From: Pholiota molesta
Lineage: Eukaryota > Basidiomycota > Agaricomycetes > Agaricales > Strophariaceae
NCBI GenBank assembly: GCA_014925825.1
Contig: JACGCK010000010.1
Span: 310,001 to 374,000 of the forward strand
Length of the DNA: 64,000 nucleotides
Direction: 5' to 3'
Shown in pieces: positions 1-12,248 of the stretch. Numbering within the stretch: position 1 is the first letter of the stretch; each line of letters starts with the position of its first letter. Position numbers and translations under genes: made by a program. The notes under the pieces were generated by a model. That model searched no databases. It had not been told where the DNA came from and saw only the letters and a list, made by a program, of their open reading frames with translations.

Positions 1-950
1 ACGAAACCTATCGTTGAAAGTGAGTATTCGAGCTTCTGTATCATGAAAACGTAACATGGTGCAACATCACAAGCTTCTTCGACCGATTTTCAACGTATTC
101 TTGACGTTAATGTCATCGGCACATACTTATGCTATAAATATGCTGCTAAGCAAATGATCGAACAAGGAAGAGGAGGCCGGATAATTGGCGCATCGTCTCT
201 AGCGGGGAAGCAAGGTATTTACACTCTGTTTCGCTTATATGGATAAAACACTGATAATCGTAAACTCTATTCAAGGTATGCCACAGTTAAGCTTATACTC
301 AGCATCCAAATTTGCGGTTCGAGGGTTAACGCAAGCTGCGGGTGAGTTTCTTTCTTGTATATGTCCATGCGGAGTCTTCTGAAAAAACGTTTGGAATTAA
401 AAGCTTTGGAATTCGGAACATATGGGATCACGGTCAATGCATATTCTCCAGGTAGGCAGGAACTGCCCATTCGCAGACAGACGTCCATGTTGAATTTTAA
501 CACCATAGGACCTGTTGACACTGATATGAGTATGTGTTGGGTTTCTCACTACTATCTCCCATATACGTGAACGTTTTAACGTGATTTGCAAACTGACGTG
601 GCAAAACTCCAAGAAAAAGAACATGTAAGTATGAGCCTTGATTGATGATCGGCTCAAGGTGCCAATTTCTAATATCCATGTCAATGATATTTAGCAGGAA
701 TTTATATCCAATAATAAGTGGCAGGGATACGAGACATCTCCAGATGAGATTGCTGGTTTGGTCTCGTATCTTGTGTCCAAGGAGGCTGGTCCAATTACAG
801 GTACGTTATTGACTCTGTTTCTTTTGTGGAATGTATCTGAATGTTGGTATTGGTATAGGACAATGCGTAAGTTGCATTTCGGCTTGGAAGAACAATGAAT
901 TGAAGTCTCCTGAATAGATTCACATCAACAAAGGAATGTATTTTGATTAG
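1..950 (+). pseudogene. Short-chain dehydrogenase/reductase, 5'-truncated copy 1, probably damaged
   Basis: NAD(P)-dependent oxidoreductase of the classical SDR family; the substrate is unknown. The window begins inside the gene, just after the NAG region, so the TGxxxGxG cofactor motif is off the edge. Spliced exons show DFQRILDVNVIGTYLCYKYA, the catalytic-Ser strand IIGASS, the active-site YSASK (Tyr-x-x-x-Lys), ITVNAYSPGPVDTDM and a C-terminus ITGQCIHINKGMYFD ending at TAG 948-950. It is about 90% alike to copy 2. The intron after DTDM, at about 528-575, has a good GT donor. The acceptor seen in copy 2 (cag before TACGTG) is replaced here by ttttaACGTG, with no AG nearby. Skipping the exon or keeping the intron both give early stops. 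The copy is therefore probably a pseudogene unless an unusual acceptor is used. Confidence 0.75.
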
Positions 951-2172
951 AGGTCAGGAGGTGTCAGAAGAATATCCTACCTCGCCTAATTACCAGATTC
1001 CTTATTTTCTTAGAGAAAGATTTACTCTCATGTCGAATCACTTGCATGGATCGCGTGCATGATGCCAGTGGCTCAATGTATAAATAGCGTAGAATGAACC
1101 TAACGCTAATCAAGGAGAAGAACACTTCTGTTGCTTTGGTCCGAGGCCGATGTCATGGACAGCAGAATGAATTCTGAATGATTATCTGTGCCTCACCAGT
1201 ATCGCAAAAACCATGACGCAGACTCGGAATATAAACTCTCCCATTGCTTGTTCGGCTCGATTCAGAAGAGCCTTCACATAATGCACTGGAACAATCTCGG
1301 ATGCTAAGATATAGTATTTTGCATATAATATGCATATGTTATTGCTTTCTTTGTTATTTTCCTGCCAGTATAAGTTGCGAAGAATTTTTACGATGATTCA
1401 ATGTGTTGATACTTACTCCAGCGATTTATGCTGGCGGAATTTGAGTAGTCTTGAATGCCCTGTGAAGAATGGAATTGTCTGTCAAGAATGCAATTTCATT
1501 TGAAAGCGAACAGAAGAAGTCGTATTCGCGTTCCATGAGAATCAAATAAAGGGATGTGGAAGCCTTGTACTTAGCGTACGATGATGATGGTGAGAATGGT
1601 ACGGAAATAGCCCTGTTCCAGGCGGAGCTTCAATCGGTTGCGCAGCCACGAACCTTCTTTTCTTGCCCACACAATTCTAAACTCGATCCCCTTGCACCAC
1701 GCATGTCTTTCTCAATTTGCCCTTGGTTCTTCATGCAACTGGTCTGGGCCTGTGTGTTCTATGTTATCTTGGGCTGCTTATCTACATAGCTGTCAAAAGC
1801 TCCGTTGACTCTCGTTGACTGTGGTTCTACAATCTGGCTATAAGTTGTTCAATCAGATTCCCTTCTGCGCCACAGCACCATCAAGTAACCCCGGAGCCCA
1901 TACGCGTAGATTTTTTAATCACAAGATGCAACCGAAGGTCGCATTATCTTTCCATTTACTCTTACCGGTCAAGCCGGACTGTCAATGTCAATTGGAAGTC
2001 AAAGCTAACATCGGAAGACATTTTCGCCGTTTTTCAGGAACCTCTCCCAGAGCTGACAGGGAGAAAATCCATTCGGGCTCTGCATAGTATATATAGCTTC
2101 TTGAACATATTAAATCGGTTCAAAGCACTCCCACTTATTCAGCAAAGCCCACAGTTCACTCGCTCAACCGTC
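951..2172. other. Intergenic region between SDR copies 1 and 2
   Basis: No convincing gene. The first part, up to about 1170, is a diverged copy of the sequence after SDR copy 2 (about 3480-3660). Both contain a gtataaata box followed by a shared aatcaaggag segment and the phrase gaggccgatgtcat, so the 3' flank was duplicated together with the gene. The rest (1200-2080) shows only short chance reading frames. Confidence 0.6.
2088..2095 (+). promoter_or_regulatory. TATA box of SDR copy 2
   Basis: TATATATA lies 78 bp upstream of the ATG of SDR copy 2, a suitable distance for a fungal TATA promoter with a short 5' leader. Confidence 0.5.
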
Positions 2173-3433
2173 ATGTCTGGAATTGCTCTTATCACAGGCG
2201 CATCGCGAGGTATTGGGAGGAGCATCGCCCTTCGACTGGCCCGCGACGGCTATCATGTAGCGTTGAACGATCTGCCCATACAGCGGTCTCGTCTTGCAGA
2301 CTTACAACAAGAGATATCGAAGAATGGACGGGAAGCCTCTATTTGTCTTGCAGATGTATCCAAAGAAGGGGACGTAGAACGCCTTGTCCGGGATGTTACC
2401 AGCCAGTTCGGAGGCCTTGACGTCGTAAGACCTAACCGAACTCTGTCTCTCGAATTTACTCATTATTCACACCTAGATGGTTGCAAACGCGGGAATTTGC
2501 ATGACGAAACCTATCGTTGAAAGTGGGTATATATTCAAGCTTCTATAACATGAAAATGTCTCATGATTGGACATCGCTAGCTTCCTCGGCCGATTTCCAA
2601 CGTATTCTCGACGTTAATGTCATCGGCACATATTTATGCTATAAATATGCGGCTAAGCAAATGATTCAACAAGGAAGAGGAGGTCGAATAATCGGTGCAT
2701 CGTCTCTATCGGGGAAGCAAGGTCTCTTCGCTCTCATTTTGCATACTATCAAAACAAGGATAACCATGACTCTATACAAGCTTGGCCACAGTTAAGCCTA
2801 TACTCAGCATCCAAATTTGCGGTTCGGGGGTTAACACAGGCTGCGGGTGGATTTCTTTCCTGTTTATCTCCAGGTTGAGCCTTCTGACAAGTCATTCTTA
2901 AAGCTTTGGAATTGGGAAAATATGAGATCACCGTGAATGCATATTCTCCAGGTAGGCGGCACTACTCTTTCGCAGACATAAGTCCATGTTCATGCTAAAT
3001 CGAACTCTCTAGGACCTGTCGACACCGATATGAGTATGTGCTATTTTTTTTCAATATCTGTCAGACGTGACTCATCTAACAGTACGTGATTTGCGGACTG
3101 ACTTGGAAAAACTCCAAGAAAAAGAGCAGGTCAGTATGAGCCTTGGTCGGTCTAAGATGCCAAGCTCTGATATCCATGTTTAGGCAAATGAATCAGATAA
3201 GGCGCTGGGATACGATGTATCCCCGGACGAGATTGCTGGTCTAGTCTCGTATCTTGTGTCCAAGGAGGCTGGTTCGATTACAGGTACGTTATCGATTCTG
3301 TTTGTTTTGTGGAATGTATCTAAATGCTGGGATTGGTATAGGACAATGTGTAAGTTGCGTTTTGGGTTCAACGAACAACGAATTGAGAACTTCTGATTAG
3401 ATTTCCATCAACAAAGGAATGTATTTCGATTAA
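2173..3433 (+). CDS. Short-chain dehydrogenase/reductase, copy 2 (intact)
   Basis: Classical SDR, likely a cytosolic NAD(P)H-dependent reductase resembling acetoin/diacetyl or 3-ketoacyl reductases. The start is ATG 2173 (MSGIALITGASRGIGRS), because the Rossmann motif TGASRGIG follows at once; an upstream in-frame TTG at 2101 is not a start. Spliced exons give LND after the second strand, LADVS, VANAG, the catalytic-Ser strand IIGASS, YSASK (Tyr-x-x-x-Lys), YSPGPVDTDM and the C-terminal end ITGQCISINKGMYFD. About eight introns of 45-70 nt have GT..AG ends. The GQxISINxG tail is typical of the family. It is the middle member of a tandem array of three. Substrate and cofactor preference cannot be read from the sequence. 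Confidence 0.88.
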
Positions 3434-3789
3434 AGGTCAAGAGGCTCCGGGGAATGATCCATCAAGTATCCACCAGGTTCCTTATTTTCTCTGGCTGGGT
3501 GTGAGCTAGAGAAAGAATTACTCCCATGTCGAATCACTTGCTTGGATCGCATGACCCAATGTATAAATAACGTAGGACGAATCTGATTCTAATCAAGGAG
3601 AGTCTGAAGAAGGACAACTTCTATTACTTCGGCCTCAGGCCGATGTCATAAACAATTCTGAACGATGGTCTCCAAACCCCTCATAAGTCTCTCTTTTCGC
3701 TGATTCACAGGGCCTCCTAGCTTCAGCTTACCGGCGCATCAGTCCGCGTTCCTCATTCCTTGATATCGTCTCCAACTTGAAAGACCACT
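3434..3789. other. Intergenic region between SDR copies 2 and 3
   Basis: The first two thirds match the 3' flank of SDR copy 1, including a gtataaata box at about 3560. No gene was seen. The stretch must also hold the promoter of SDR copy 3. Confidence 0.5.
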
Positions 3790-5098
3790 ATGCCCGGAGT
3801 CGCATTGGTTACAGGTGCTTCGCGAGGTATAGGCAAAGCCATAGCACTGCGCCTATCCGAAGATGGCTTTGACGTTGCCTTGAACGACATACCGCCCCAG
3901 AAAGCAGAGTTGGATGAGCTACGAAACGAGATATTAAAGGCAGGGAAGAAAGCCTTCATTTGGGTCGGCGATGTATCTGTGGAAGGCGAAGTGAAACGCA
4001 TGATTGATGAGGTCGTGCAAGAATTAGGAAGCCTCGATGTGGTGCGTAGTTATTGTATTCTAAAGACTATGGGCTGCCTAGAATCTAACTATATTTCCTA
4101 AAGATGGTGGCGAATGCTGGAATATGCATCACGAAACCTTTTCTTGAAAGTATGTCGCAAGTTCGACTGAGTTATATTGAAGTTTTGAATTATAGCACCT
4201 AAATAATAAATATAATCTTTAGCAACTAAGGAAGATTTCGATCGCATGTTCGCTGTCAATGTCGATGGGGTGTTCTTTTGCTACAAGTATGCCGCGCTCC
4301 AAATGACCAAGCAAGGAAAAGGAGGAAGAATTATTGGAGCGTCATCTATAACAGGCAAACAGGGTATGCTTTCTCTTTCTGAATTATTTTCGACAACTTA
4401 GTGTTATCTAAATTCTTATATTCAGGCTACTCCAATCTTGCTGCTTATGGCGCCACGAAATTTGCAGTCCGAGGCCTCACGCAATCTGTTGGTTCGTGAT
4501 GCCGTTCGCCAGACAGCTTCCCGAAACTTGATATTTCTATGCCTCCAGCGAGCGAATTGGCGAAATATGGAATCACCGTGAACGCGTACGCTCCAGGTGC
4601 GCTCTTCATAAAAACTGAAGCCAATGTGATTTGGTACAACTCATGGTACCAGGTGCTGTGGATACAGCGATGTGTCGGTGGACATTTAAATTTCTATCAG
4701 CCAATTTGACCCTCACCGTTATATTGTTATACAGTAACCGACTTGCGTGCATCGATAAGACAATTGTCCGCAGGAGATCAGAGCAAAGATCCAACGGTAT
4801 ACTATCTTTGGATGGATTTCTGACATGTAGATTGCTGAAATGGAATAGATTACTGAGTCGGCCAACGTGAAGCTGCCTACCGATTCTTCACCGCATCATA
4901 TTGCTGCCCTGGTTTCGTACTTGGCTTCGAAGGACGCGGAGATGATCACAGGTCAGGAGCATTGTAATCTACATGAGAATTACCCCCTGCTGATTCAAGT
5001 CTTTGTCAGGACAAAGCGTATGCTCTACTTACCATTCATAAAGAGTGCCATTAACGTTTCGCTAGATATCTATCAACGGAGGCAAATTTTTCGATTAG
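3790..5098 (+). CDS. Short-chain dehydrogenase/reductase, copy 3 (intact)
   Basis: Classical SDR and the most diverged of the three tandem paralogs. It starts at ATG 3790 with MPGVALVTGASRGIGKA, giving the cofactor loop TGASRGIG, then ALND, VGDVS, VANAGICITKPF, the catalytic strand IIGASSITGKQG, the active site YGATK (Tyr-x-x-x-Lys) and NAYAPGAVDTAM. After splicing, the end reads MITGQSISINGGKFFD, the canonical SDR tail, with stop TAG 5096-5098. Introns are short and their positions match copy 2. Every catalytic residue is present. The region after AVDTAM is the least conserved between copies, so substrate range may differ; that is inference. Confidence 0.85.
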
Positions 5099-5509
5099 AT
5101 GGTCGCATGGAAGGACTTGTAGCGCGGAAATCATTCACAAGCACCAACCAGCGTCGAATCTCAGGCCTGCGATTCAGGGATTAAAGATCTAAATGGAATG
5201 AAATGTAAATGAAGCATATTATTGTAGGTTGTATCGAATGGATATCCAGATAAAGTACAAACAATGCGGATACTGAACAACAGCGTTACGCTGGACATCG
5301 TTTTCGGGATGCGACAGACCCTGATTAATGAAACAACATGAGAAAAGCAACTTTCTATGTACACTGAATCCACCTTGTAGCACAGACCATCTGTAGAAAC
5401 TGTAGGATCTATTGGTCTGGTAACGAATGTCGGTGGAATTCAGGAATGGGGTACTGATAACGATTAAGCATGATATATCAATGGTATGCAATGTAGAAAG
5501 GAGGGACTT

Positions 5510-7342
5510 TTAGTGATCAGCTTCAGGGGTTGGGAGTTGCTCCTTCTCGTCAACGCTGGCGTCCGACGTATGGGTAGTCTCCGGGGCTTTCATCAGTGAT
5601 GGGGATTTGGTGTCGATGTCGAGGGAATGTCCGATTTCTTGCTCGAGACCGACGTAGTCGTACGCGAACTCGCCCATCTCAGCGTCATCTATACCGAGGA
5701 TCTCTGCTTCTTCGCTGGCGCGGAGGCGGAGACCAGGGATGTAATGCATGATCCAGAGGATGATGGTCTACAAGCGAAATTGTTAACCAAAGACGAAATA
5801 ATCAGTATCAATGGAATACTCACGGTGACGACGAAGGAATAAGTAACACCAGCAGTAGAGTCTGCCAGTTGGTAGCCAAGCTGGATGTAGTGGTGGTCTA
5901 ACCAACCGCCTTTGATCGTAGCGACACCGTCGAATCCAGCCACGCTAGCTTGGGCGAAGAGTCCAGTCAGGAGATTACCGACAATGCCTCCTACAGCGTG
6001 ACTGGCGAAAATCTGATGCAAGGCAATATGAATACGGCGGTATGTTCAATAACATGTATTTATACTCACATCAAGAGCATCGTCATAGTTGAATAGGAAT
6101 TTGAGCTGGGTCGCAAAATTGCACGCGGTTCCGCCAACGACGCCGAAAACGACTGCGGCGGGTGCTCCGACGAAACCTGAAGCTGGGGTGATGGCGACGA
6201 GACCAGAGACCGCTCCAGAGCAGAAACCAACAGCGGACCATTTCTTCTCAATGCGGTAATCCTATTAAATCGATTAATTGTTGGTCAGAGTTTAGCACAA
6301 GTTGAAAACCAACCCAAAGCATCCATGTCAGGCCGCCCACGGAAGCGGCAAGGTTGGTAACAATGCATGCTTGGACGGCGCGGAGATTGGCCGAAAGAGC
6401 AGAACCTCCGTTGAAACCGAACCATCCAAACCAAAGGAATACTGTGCCGAGGATAACATAGGTGGTGTTATGAGGTTTGTACGCAAGACGCTCAGTGCCG
6501 TATCCGCGACGCTTGCCGAGGTAAATCGAAATAGCCAGGGCGGCTGTTCCTGAGCTGATGTGGACAGGCGTTCCTCCAGCGAAATCGAGGCCGCCGAGGA
6601 CAGCAGACCATCCATTGATATTCCATGTCCAGCACGCCAATGGGTCGTAGACGAGGGTGCTCCAAAGGAAAATAAAGACAAGTATGGGACCCAGGCGACC
6701 ACGCTCAGCGATAGCACCAACCGCGAGGGCGGCGCTAGATAACAGATAAGCAAAATGGAGAATACGGAGGTTGTGTGGATAACGCACGTGATTGCGGCGA
6801 ACATGAGTTGGTAGACGCAGAACAGAATGGCAGGGATGCGTGCACTGCCCATCGAAGGTTGGTCGAGGACACCCTTGAGACCGAAATATTCTATAGTTAG
6901 GTATGAGCAAAATTAGCATCAAAAAATGGTGGATCAAAGACTGACTGAGGTCTCCGATGTAAGCGCTGCCTGTTTCACTGAAAGCCAATGAATAACCCCA
7001 GAAGAACCACTGGTTACCATAATAATTAGTAATGGTTAGAAAAAGGGTGAAGGAATGGGCATACTTGGAATGACACTACTGCAATGGAAGCCAGTGATGT
7101 GTAGATCATGGACAGGGCATTCTTTCGCCGCAGCAGACCAGAGTAGAAGAGACCAACGCCTGGAATCATAATCCAGACGAGGGCCGTCATGGCAATGACG
7201 AAGCCCATATCGCCCAAGTTGTAAACAATTGGATTGCCATCGGGGTCATATGCAATGAGCGATCCCGCTGTTGGACAACGTTAACAAGGATATAGGACGA
7301 ACGAGAAAGCAACTCACAAGCGTCATATGTAACGTTCACCAT
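5510..7342 (-). CDS. AMT/MEP-family ammonium transporter
   Basis: Plasma-membrane ammonium channel/transporter of about 484 aa, a normal length for fungal Mep/Amt proteins. The start is ATG 7342-7340 (MVNVTYDA), followed by a 50-nt intron. Visible features are the N-terminal GDMGFVIAMTALVWIMIPG helix and YSGLLRRKNA, the family signature DFAGGTPVHISSGTAAL with the first pore histidine, LWFGWFGFNGGS, and the second pore histidine in IFASHAVGGIVGN. Keeping the first pore His makes it MEP2-like rather than Mep1/3-like, since those have Glu there. One intron interrupts the FAAIT|AALAVG helix. The acidic tail after the last helix (SEEAEILGIDDAEMGEFAYDY) matches fungal AMTs. Such genes are usually induced by nitrogen limitation; no GATA-site analysis was done here. 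Confidence 0.93.
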
Positions 7343-9696
7343 GGCTAGGCTGGACTCTGGGGTAGATGTCAAGCAGCGGGAGACCTGCGCAAGGGCGGGG
7401 AGGAAAAACGCCGATTGTGGATGCAAAAAAGGTTCTCATGGGAGACATTACAGCAGACTATATAGTGTGTCGGCGCTGGCCAAGGAAATGTTTGACTACA
7501 ATCCATATCAGGGTCGTAATGGTGGTAACAGGGAAACAACGATAAACATGATTAAGCGCGCTATCGTCCAATCATTGCTCAAAAAATGATACATCCTGCT
7601 ACATCGTTATCTGAGATATCTCTTCCTGCATACTTACTTGATATCTTCTCCACAGGAACAGGAACTTTTATCTGTAAATCTTCAATTTAGCCCAATCCGT
7701 GTCCGCAGGCGATTTCCGTATCTTTGATAAAGACGGTTAAGTAGTACCTCAGTTGATGCGTTATCCTAAATTCTAGTATGTCCGAGGTCATGAAGAGAGT
7801 ATATTAGGTGCAGCGTAAGATGGGGCAGTTCGTGGGGTGTGTCCATTATTCATCTTCAGTAATGGGGATAAGTATGGTGCTGTGAACGCCTTGGAGAAAC
7901 GAAGGTTTGATTCCGCAAGCGGGTGAGATAAGACCGAGCTTTGGCCAGATTCTGGCGGAGTCGACGAGTCAACCGAACTGCGGCAAGCCATGGCATCGTT
8001 GTCGGTGTCCGTCGTAACGTTATCCGGATCAATAGACCAGACATCGCTGGGCTGATGCGGAGAGATGCGGAGGTGCTGAAGCAGAAAGCGCTGAGCGCTG
8101 AGCGCCGAATGTTCACGCGAGCTCTCGCGTTGTGCAGAGCTGCATTTCCTTCGCAAATAACTTTCTTGCTCCCTTTGTGATGGAATCCTTGAAATCACAA
8201 ACATGCCACCTCCGAGTCCGAATTTTTGAAAGCTTGCTCTAAGTATTCGCCAAGCCCAAACACGATGTCAAAGTGGCGGCTTGAAACCCTTGCGGAGTTG
8301 CAAATGGTAACGGTAACTTTTTCGTTATCTTCAGACTCCAGAGGACGTTTGGTGGCTTATCGCTGCATGTGTAAAGATGTTATCAGCTGGCAATTGTACC
8401 AGATCACTCCTAGGCCAATCTGGGGTCCACAGTGTCAACCCAGTGTCCACTTCTCTAGCTTGGAAATCCACTTCGTCTCCGAAATTGATTATTGACAGTA
8501 AGTACCTTGGCTTTTGCATCTCTCACAGCTCCCCAGGTTCCGTACAACCCAGCAAGACTGATCCTTCTGGTGTGGGTAGAATAGGCATTAGTGGGTCTGA
8601 GCATACATGTACGGTAACATAATCACTTTATTCGCAGAGAAAGATATCAGAGAATTACAGTCAGTCTGGGCTCTGGACAGAATATACTATGTCTTAGTAC
8701 TACGGTATGACGATCCGGGGTAATGCTTCCTTTCCCCTTCCTTTGCTTCTTGTTTGCTTCCTTCCGTCAACAGGCAGTGTCAGGCACCGAGTCTACGCCC
8801 AATTCCCATTCAGCATTCATTAACGATGTACACACATCTGAGATAGGAGATAAGGTGTTCTATAAAAGCATGTCATGTAAAACTTGCGGCTTGAACGTTT
8901 GGACATACACCCTATTTGAGTGCATGTCCGCGGCATTTGGTTACCGGTAGCGCATTGCAGAACGACCAGAAGGCGCCCTCAACGTTGCACGGGCGCTTGT
9001 GGTGTGGCACGAGTTTGAAGATGTGACATCAGAGTCAAGGTCCAAATTGGGACCGCTAGAAATAGGCGCCGATATAAAAAACGCACCGCGAGGTTTATCC
9101 ACCATAGTGGCAATTGACATACTATTATGTTGTCTTGCATAATGGTACAGCAGTATAATCTACAGCCGGCAGTGCTCCGCGTTGAATGAGATAACGTTTG
9201 TTTTATTGACCACCTCGACGAACGCCGCCGTTGACAAGCCGCTGACGCTACTTGGGTAAAAATATTACAAAGCTCCGATGTGCGTCGTTAGATTTTTGAA
9301 GTCGAGAGCGGTATAGTATCTTTTTTATACATCATGCAAGATAGCAGCGCCCGTCCCTTTCACTTTGATTTCACTATAACTACCTGTAAGCACTGCCGTT
9401 TTGAATACTTATAATGCCTCATTCAAAGTGATATTCAAATTTTGGAGCTGAGATCTTAGGTTTCTATGAAGCTCAAAGCTCTGAAGCTCTTTGAAAGCTG
9501 TGAACCAACTCTGAACTTTACAAATTCAAATCGCGATAGCCTTATCAAGTTAAGTTAGGGGCTTGCATATGTTTGATGGATCAGGTGATCGCTCCCTCAT
9601 TGCGAAATCCGAAATATTGTTTGCGTAGACTACAAACACCCACGGCAAATGGATATCTCTGTCGCGACCTTTGATTTCTCTTGTTAAAAGACTACC
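7343..9696. other. Long intergenic region, no firm gene
   Basis: It separates the divergent ammonium transporter (-) and MFS exporter (+). Minus-strand frames at 7788-8204 (138 codons) and 8331-8519 (containing FGDEVDFQAREVDTG) look more protein-like than random, but I could not join them into a gene with believable splice sites and recognised no family. From about 8950 to 9550 nothing coding is visible. Confidence 0.4.
7458..7464 (-). promoter_or_regulatory. Possible TATA box of the ammonium transporter gene
   Basis: An actatatag stretch lies about 115 bp upstream of the ATG on the minus strand, similar to the TATA-to-ATG distance of other genes in this window. Confidence 0.4.
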
Positions 9697-11758
9697 ATGG
9701 CGGATGAGACGTCCCCTCTCATACAGAATGGAAGCCAAACGGACTACACCAACGGCCATGCTACTGAGTCTAGGATCGACCAACAGCCCGAGGATGTGGA
9801 GGCTTCCCCGCCAAAGTCGCATTTAGTTTTTGTGAGTCGAGTATGCATTGCACGCAGCGTTCTTGATCGTTGATTACTGTTAGGTTATACCCATGGCAAT
9901 AGGCATCTTCCTCACAGCGATGGACCAGACGATAATTGTCTCCTGTAAGAAAATCAACATAGTTGAGAATGGCCCCTGATTTATCACAGCCTATGCCTCG
10001 ATTGGAAGTGAATTAAACCAACTGCAAAACACGAGTTGGATTGCGACAGCCTACTTATTAACTATCACTAGCTTTCAGTAAGTTCACCTCTTGGAAGCAA
10101 CGCCTCTCTGACCCCGCAACCTAACATGTATGTTTCAGACCTTTGTATGGCAAACTGAGCGATATATTCGGCCGTAAAAGCTGTTTGTTATTCGCATACA
10201 CCATATTCGCTATCGGGTGTCTGCTATGCGGACTCTCGAGGAATATGACAGAGCTCATTGCGTCTAGAGCCTTCGCAGGAATTGGGGGAGGGGGAATGCA
10301 AACGTACGTTTATACACCTTATCTGCGGCTCCCATATTCTGATGGGTTTCGCAGGATTGTCAGCATAATTATGTCGGATGTGGTTCCGCTTCGACAGCGC
10401 GGTACATGGCAAGGTCGGCATTCCACTCCGCCGGACCATGTGCCGTCCGATACACATATTGACCCGCAAAATTTATAGGGATTCTGAATATTGTCTGGGC
10501 CACCGGGAACAGCGTTGGCGCCTCCTTGGGCGGATATCTTGCTGACACCATTGGGTGGCGATGGTCATTCCTCATACAGGTGCCTATTACTATCTTCGCG
10601 ATCATCGCTGTATCGTACTCGCTTCATCTCCCAAAAATCGAGGCGGGAGACTTTAAGACTAATTTGAAACGTGTCGACTTCGGCGGCGCCATCTCTCTTG
10701 TGTTGACCATATTTTTCCTCCTGTTCGCCTTGGATCGCGGTGGAAATATATCCTGGAATGACCACTATACCATTGCCTCCCTCATTGCTTTTGGCGTATG
10801 CTTTGTAATCTTCGCTTTCATCGAGATGGAGCTCGCAAGCGAGCCTTTCGCGCCCCGGAGGATCATCGTCAACCGTTCGCTCATCGCAAGCTATCTCGTT
10901 AACTTCTTCGGAATCGCGTCCGCTTTCACCCAACTCTTCCATCTATCTTTATATTTCCAAGCCGTCAAGGGGCAGTCAGCTTCTAAAGCAAGCCTGTGGT
11001 TAATCTTAGGTGTCCTTGGTTCAGTAGTTGGCTCCCTTGGCGGAGGCTTGATCATGCAGGCTAGTGGAAAGTTCTATGTCTTGACGGTTCTTGGATACGC
11101 GGCTTTGTTGTTGGGGACCGCTACTGTGACGCTGACGTCTGGTATCCTCGTCAAATCTAGCATTGGAATTGCGCTTGGTGAGCTTAGCTGCTGCGGTGGC
11201 ACGATCGATTCCTGAAAGCATTCTCTCTTTACAGGACTCGTGATATCGAGTATAGGAAATGGAAGTGGTATCACGACTAGCTTGATTTCCTTGATCGCAA
11301 ACGCCGGACAAGTCGACCAGGCCATTGCAACTGCAGGTACGCCTTCTACGGTGTCTCATTTGGTATTGCGGCAGTGTAACTCAACTATAATAATCTAGTT
11401 TCTTACCTTTTCCGCTCTCTGGGATCTGTTGTCGGACTATCGGTAGGAAGTACCCTCGTCCAAACCACCTTACGATCCGCATTACAAAGAAGACTTACAG
11501 GAGAAGACGTCGACGAAGTTTGTTCACCTTTGTACCCTCTGTTTAATATCATATTGACCCATCTACACGCAGATCGTACGGAAAGTCCGAGAGTCCCTGA
11601 AATATCTGGATGAATTAGACCCCCCTACTCGAGTGGCTGTCAGAGCGTCGTATGACGATGCTATCCATGTTACCTTTTGGTTCTCTGTCGTTTTGGCGGC
11701 GTGTGGCTTCCTGGCGTCATTGTTCATTAAGGAGAAGCCACTTTTGAATAGAAACTGA
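9697..11758 (+). CDS. MFS drug:H+ antiporter-like exporter, 14-helix (DHA2) type
   Basis: Proton-coupled membrane exporter of about 560 aa, probably plasma or vacuolar membrane. It starts at ATG 9697 with MADETSPLIQNG; the cytosolic N-terminus carries a dileucine-like SPLI. It then shows AMDQTIIVSSYASIGSELN, the DHA2 motif WIATAYLLT, loop motif A GKLSDIFGRK, RAFAGIGGGGMQ, QRGTWQG, and the motif-C-like helix GNSVGASLGGYLAD followed by WRWSFLIQVP. These match the DHA2 group, which includes fungal multidrug and vacuolar basic amino-acid (VBA/Fnx1-like) transporters. The last exon ends KEKPLLNRN with TGA 11756-11758. At least six short introns. The substrate cannot be assigned; no biosynthetic genes adjoin it. 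Confidence 0.9.
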
Positions 11759-12248
11759 TGTAGATACCGCGGTGTTGTAGCCATTGGAACTGGGAATTAT
11801 AGACTTGGTGTTTGCACCCTTCTTCCTTGCTTCCTTTCGAATTTGCTTATCATCTTTCAGTCGGTTTCGAAGAACAAACGTGCCCTGAAATGCATCTACA
11901 AGCAACATGTGATGGATGTGCTCAAAACCTGTTAGAAGATCATATGAAGAGAATGTTGGACGGGCAGTTTTCTGTCATTGGAAAGTGAGTTAACGTGAGT
12001 TGAAATCTACTAATTGATGCTCGCTACTCAAGTACTGACTATTAGTATATCATGATCCCATGAGCAGAAGGGACAACGTGATCGGGTCAGATTGTTTCCT
12101 AGACCGGGACCCTCATGCCCAGCTCAGGCAGGCCTCATGATCAGACGAGGCAGACGCGATCGATAGTAAATAATATTACTTCCCACACCAATGCTTTAGA
12201 AGTGCACTGTAGGGCTTGTTAACACTTTGACCCTCCTATCACGTCGAC
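11759..12248. other. Intergenic region
   Basis: 3' flank of the MFS gene and promoter of the aldolase gene. No gene seen. Confidence 0.5.

Noticed and set aside
8091..8105. Repeated gcgctgagcgc at 8091 and again near 22000 and 43311
   Set aside because: Short palindromic-type motif; three scattered partial matches are not enough to call an element.
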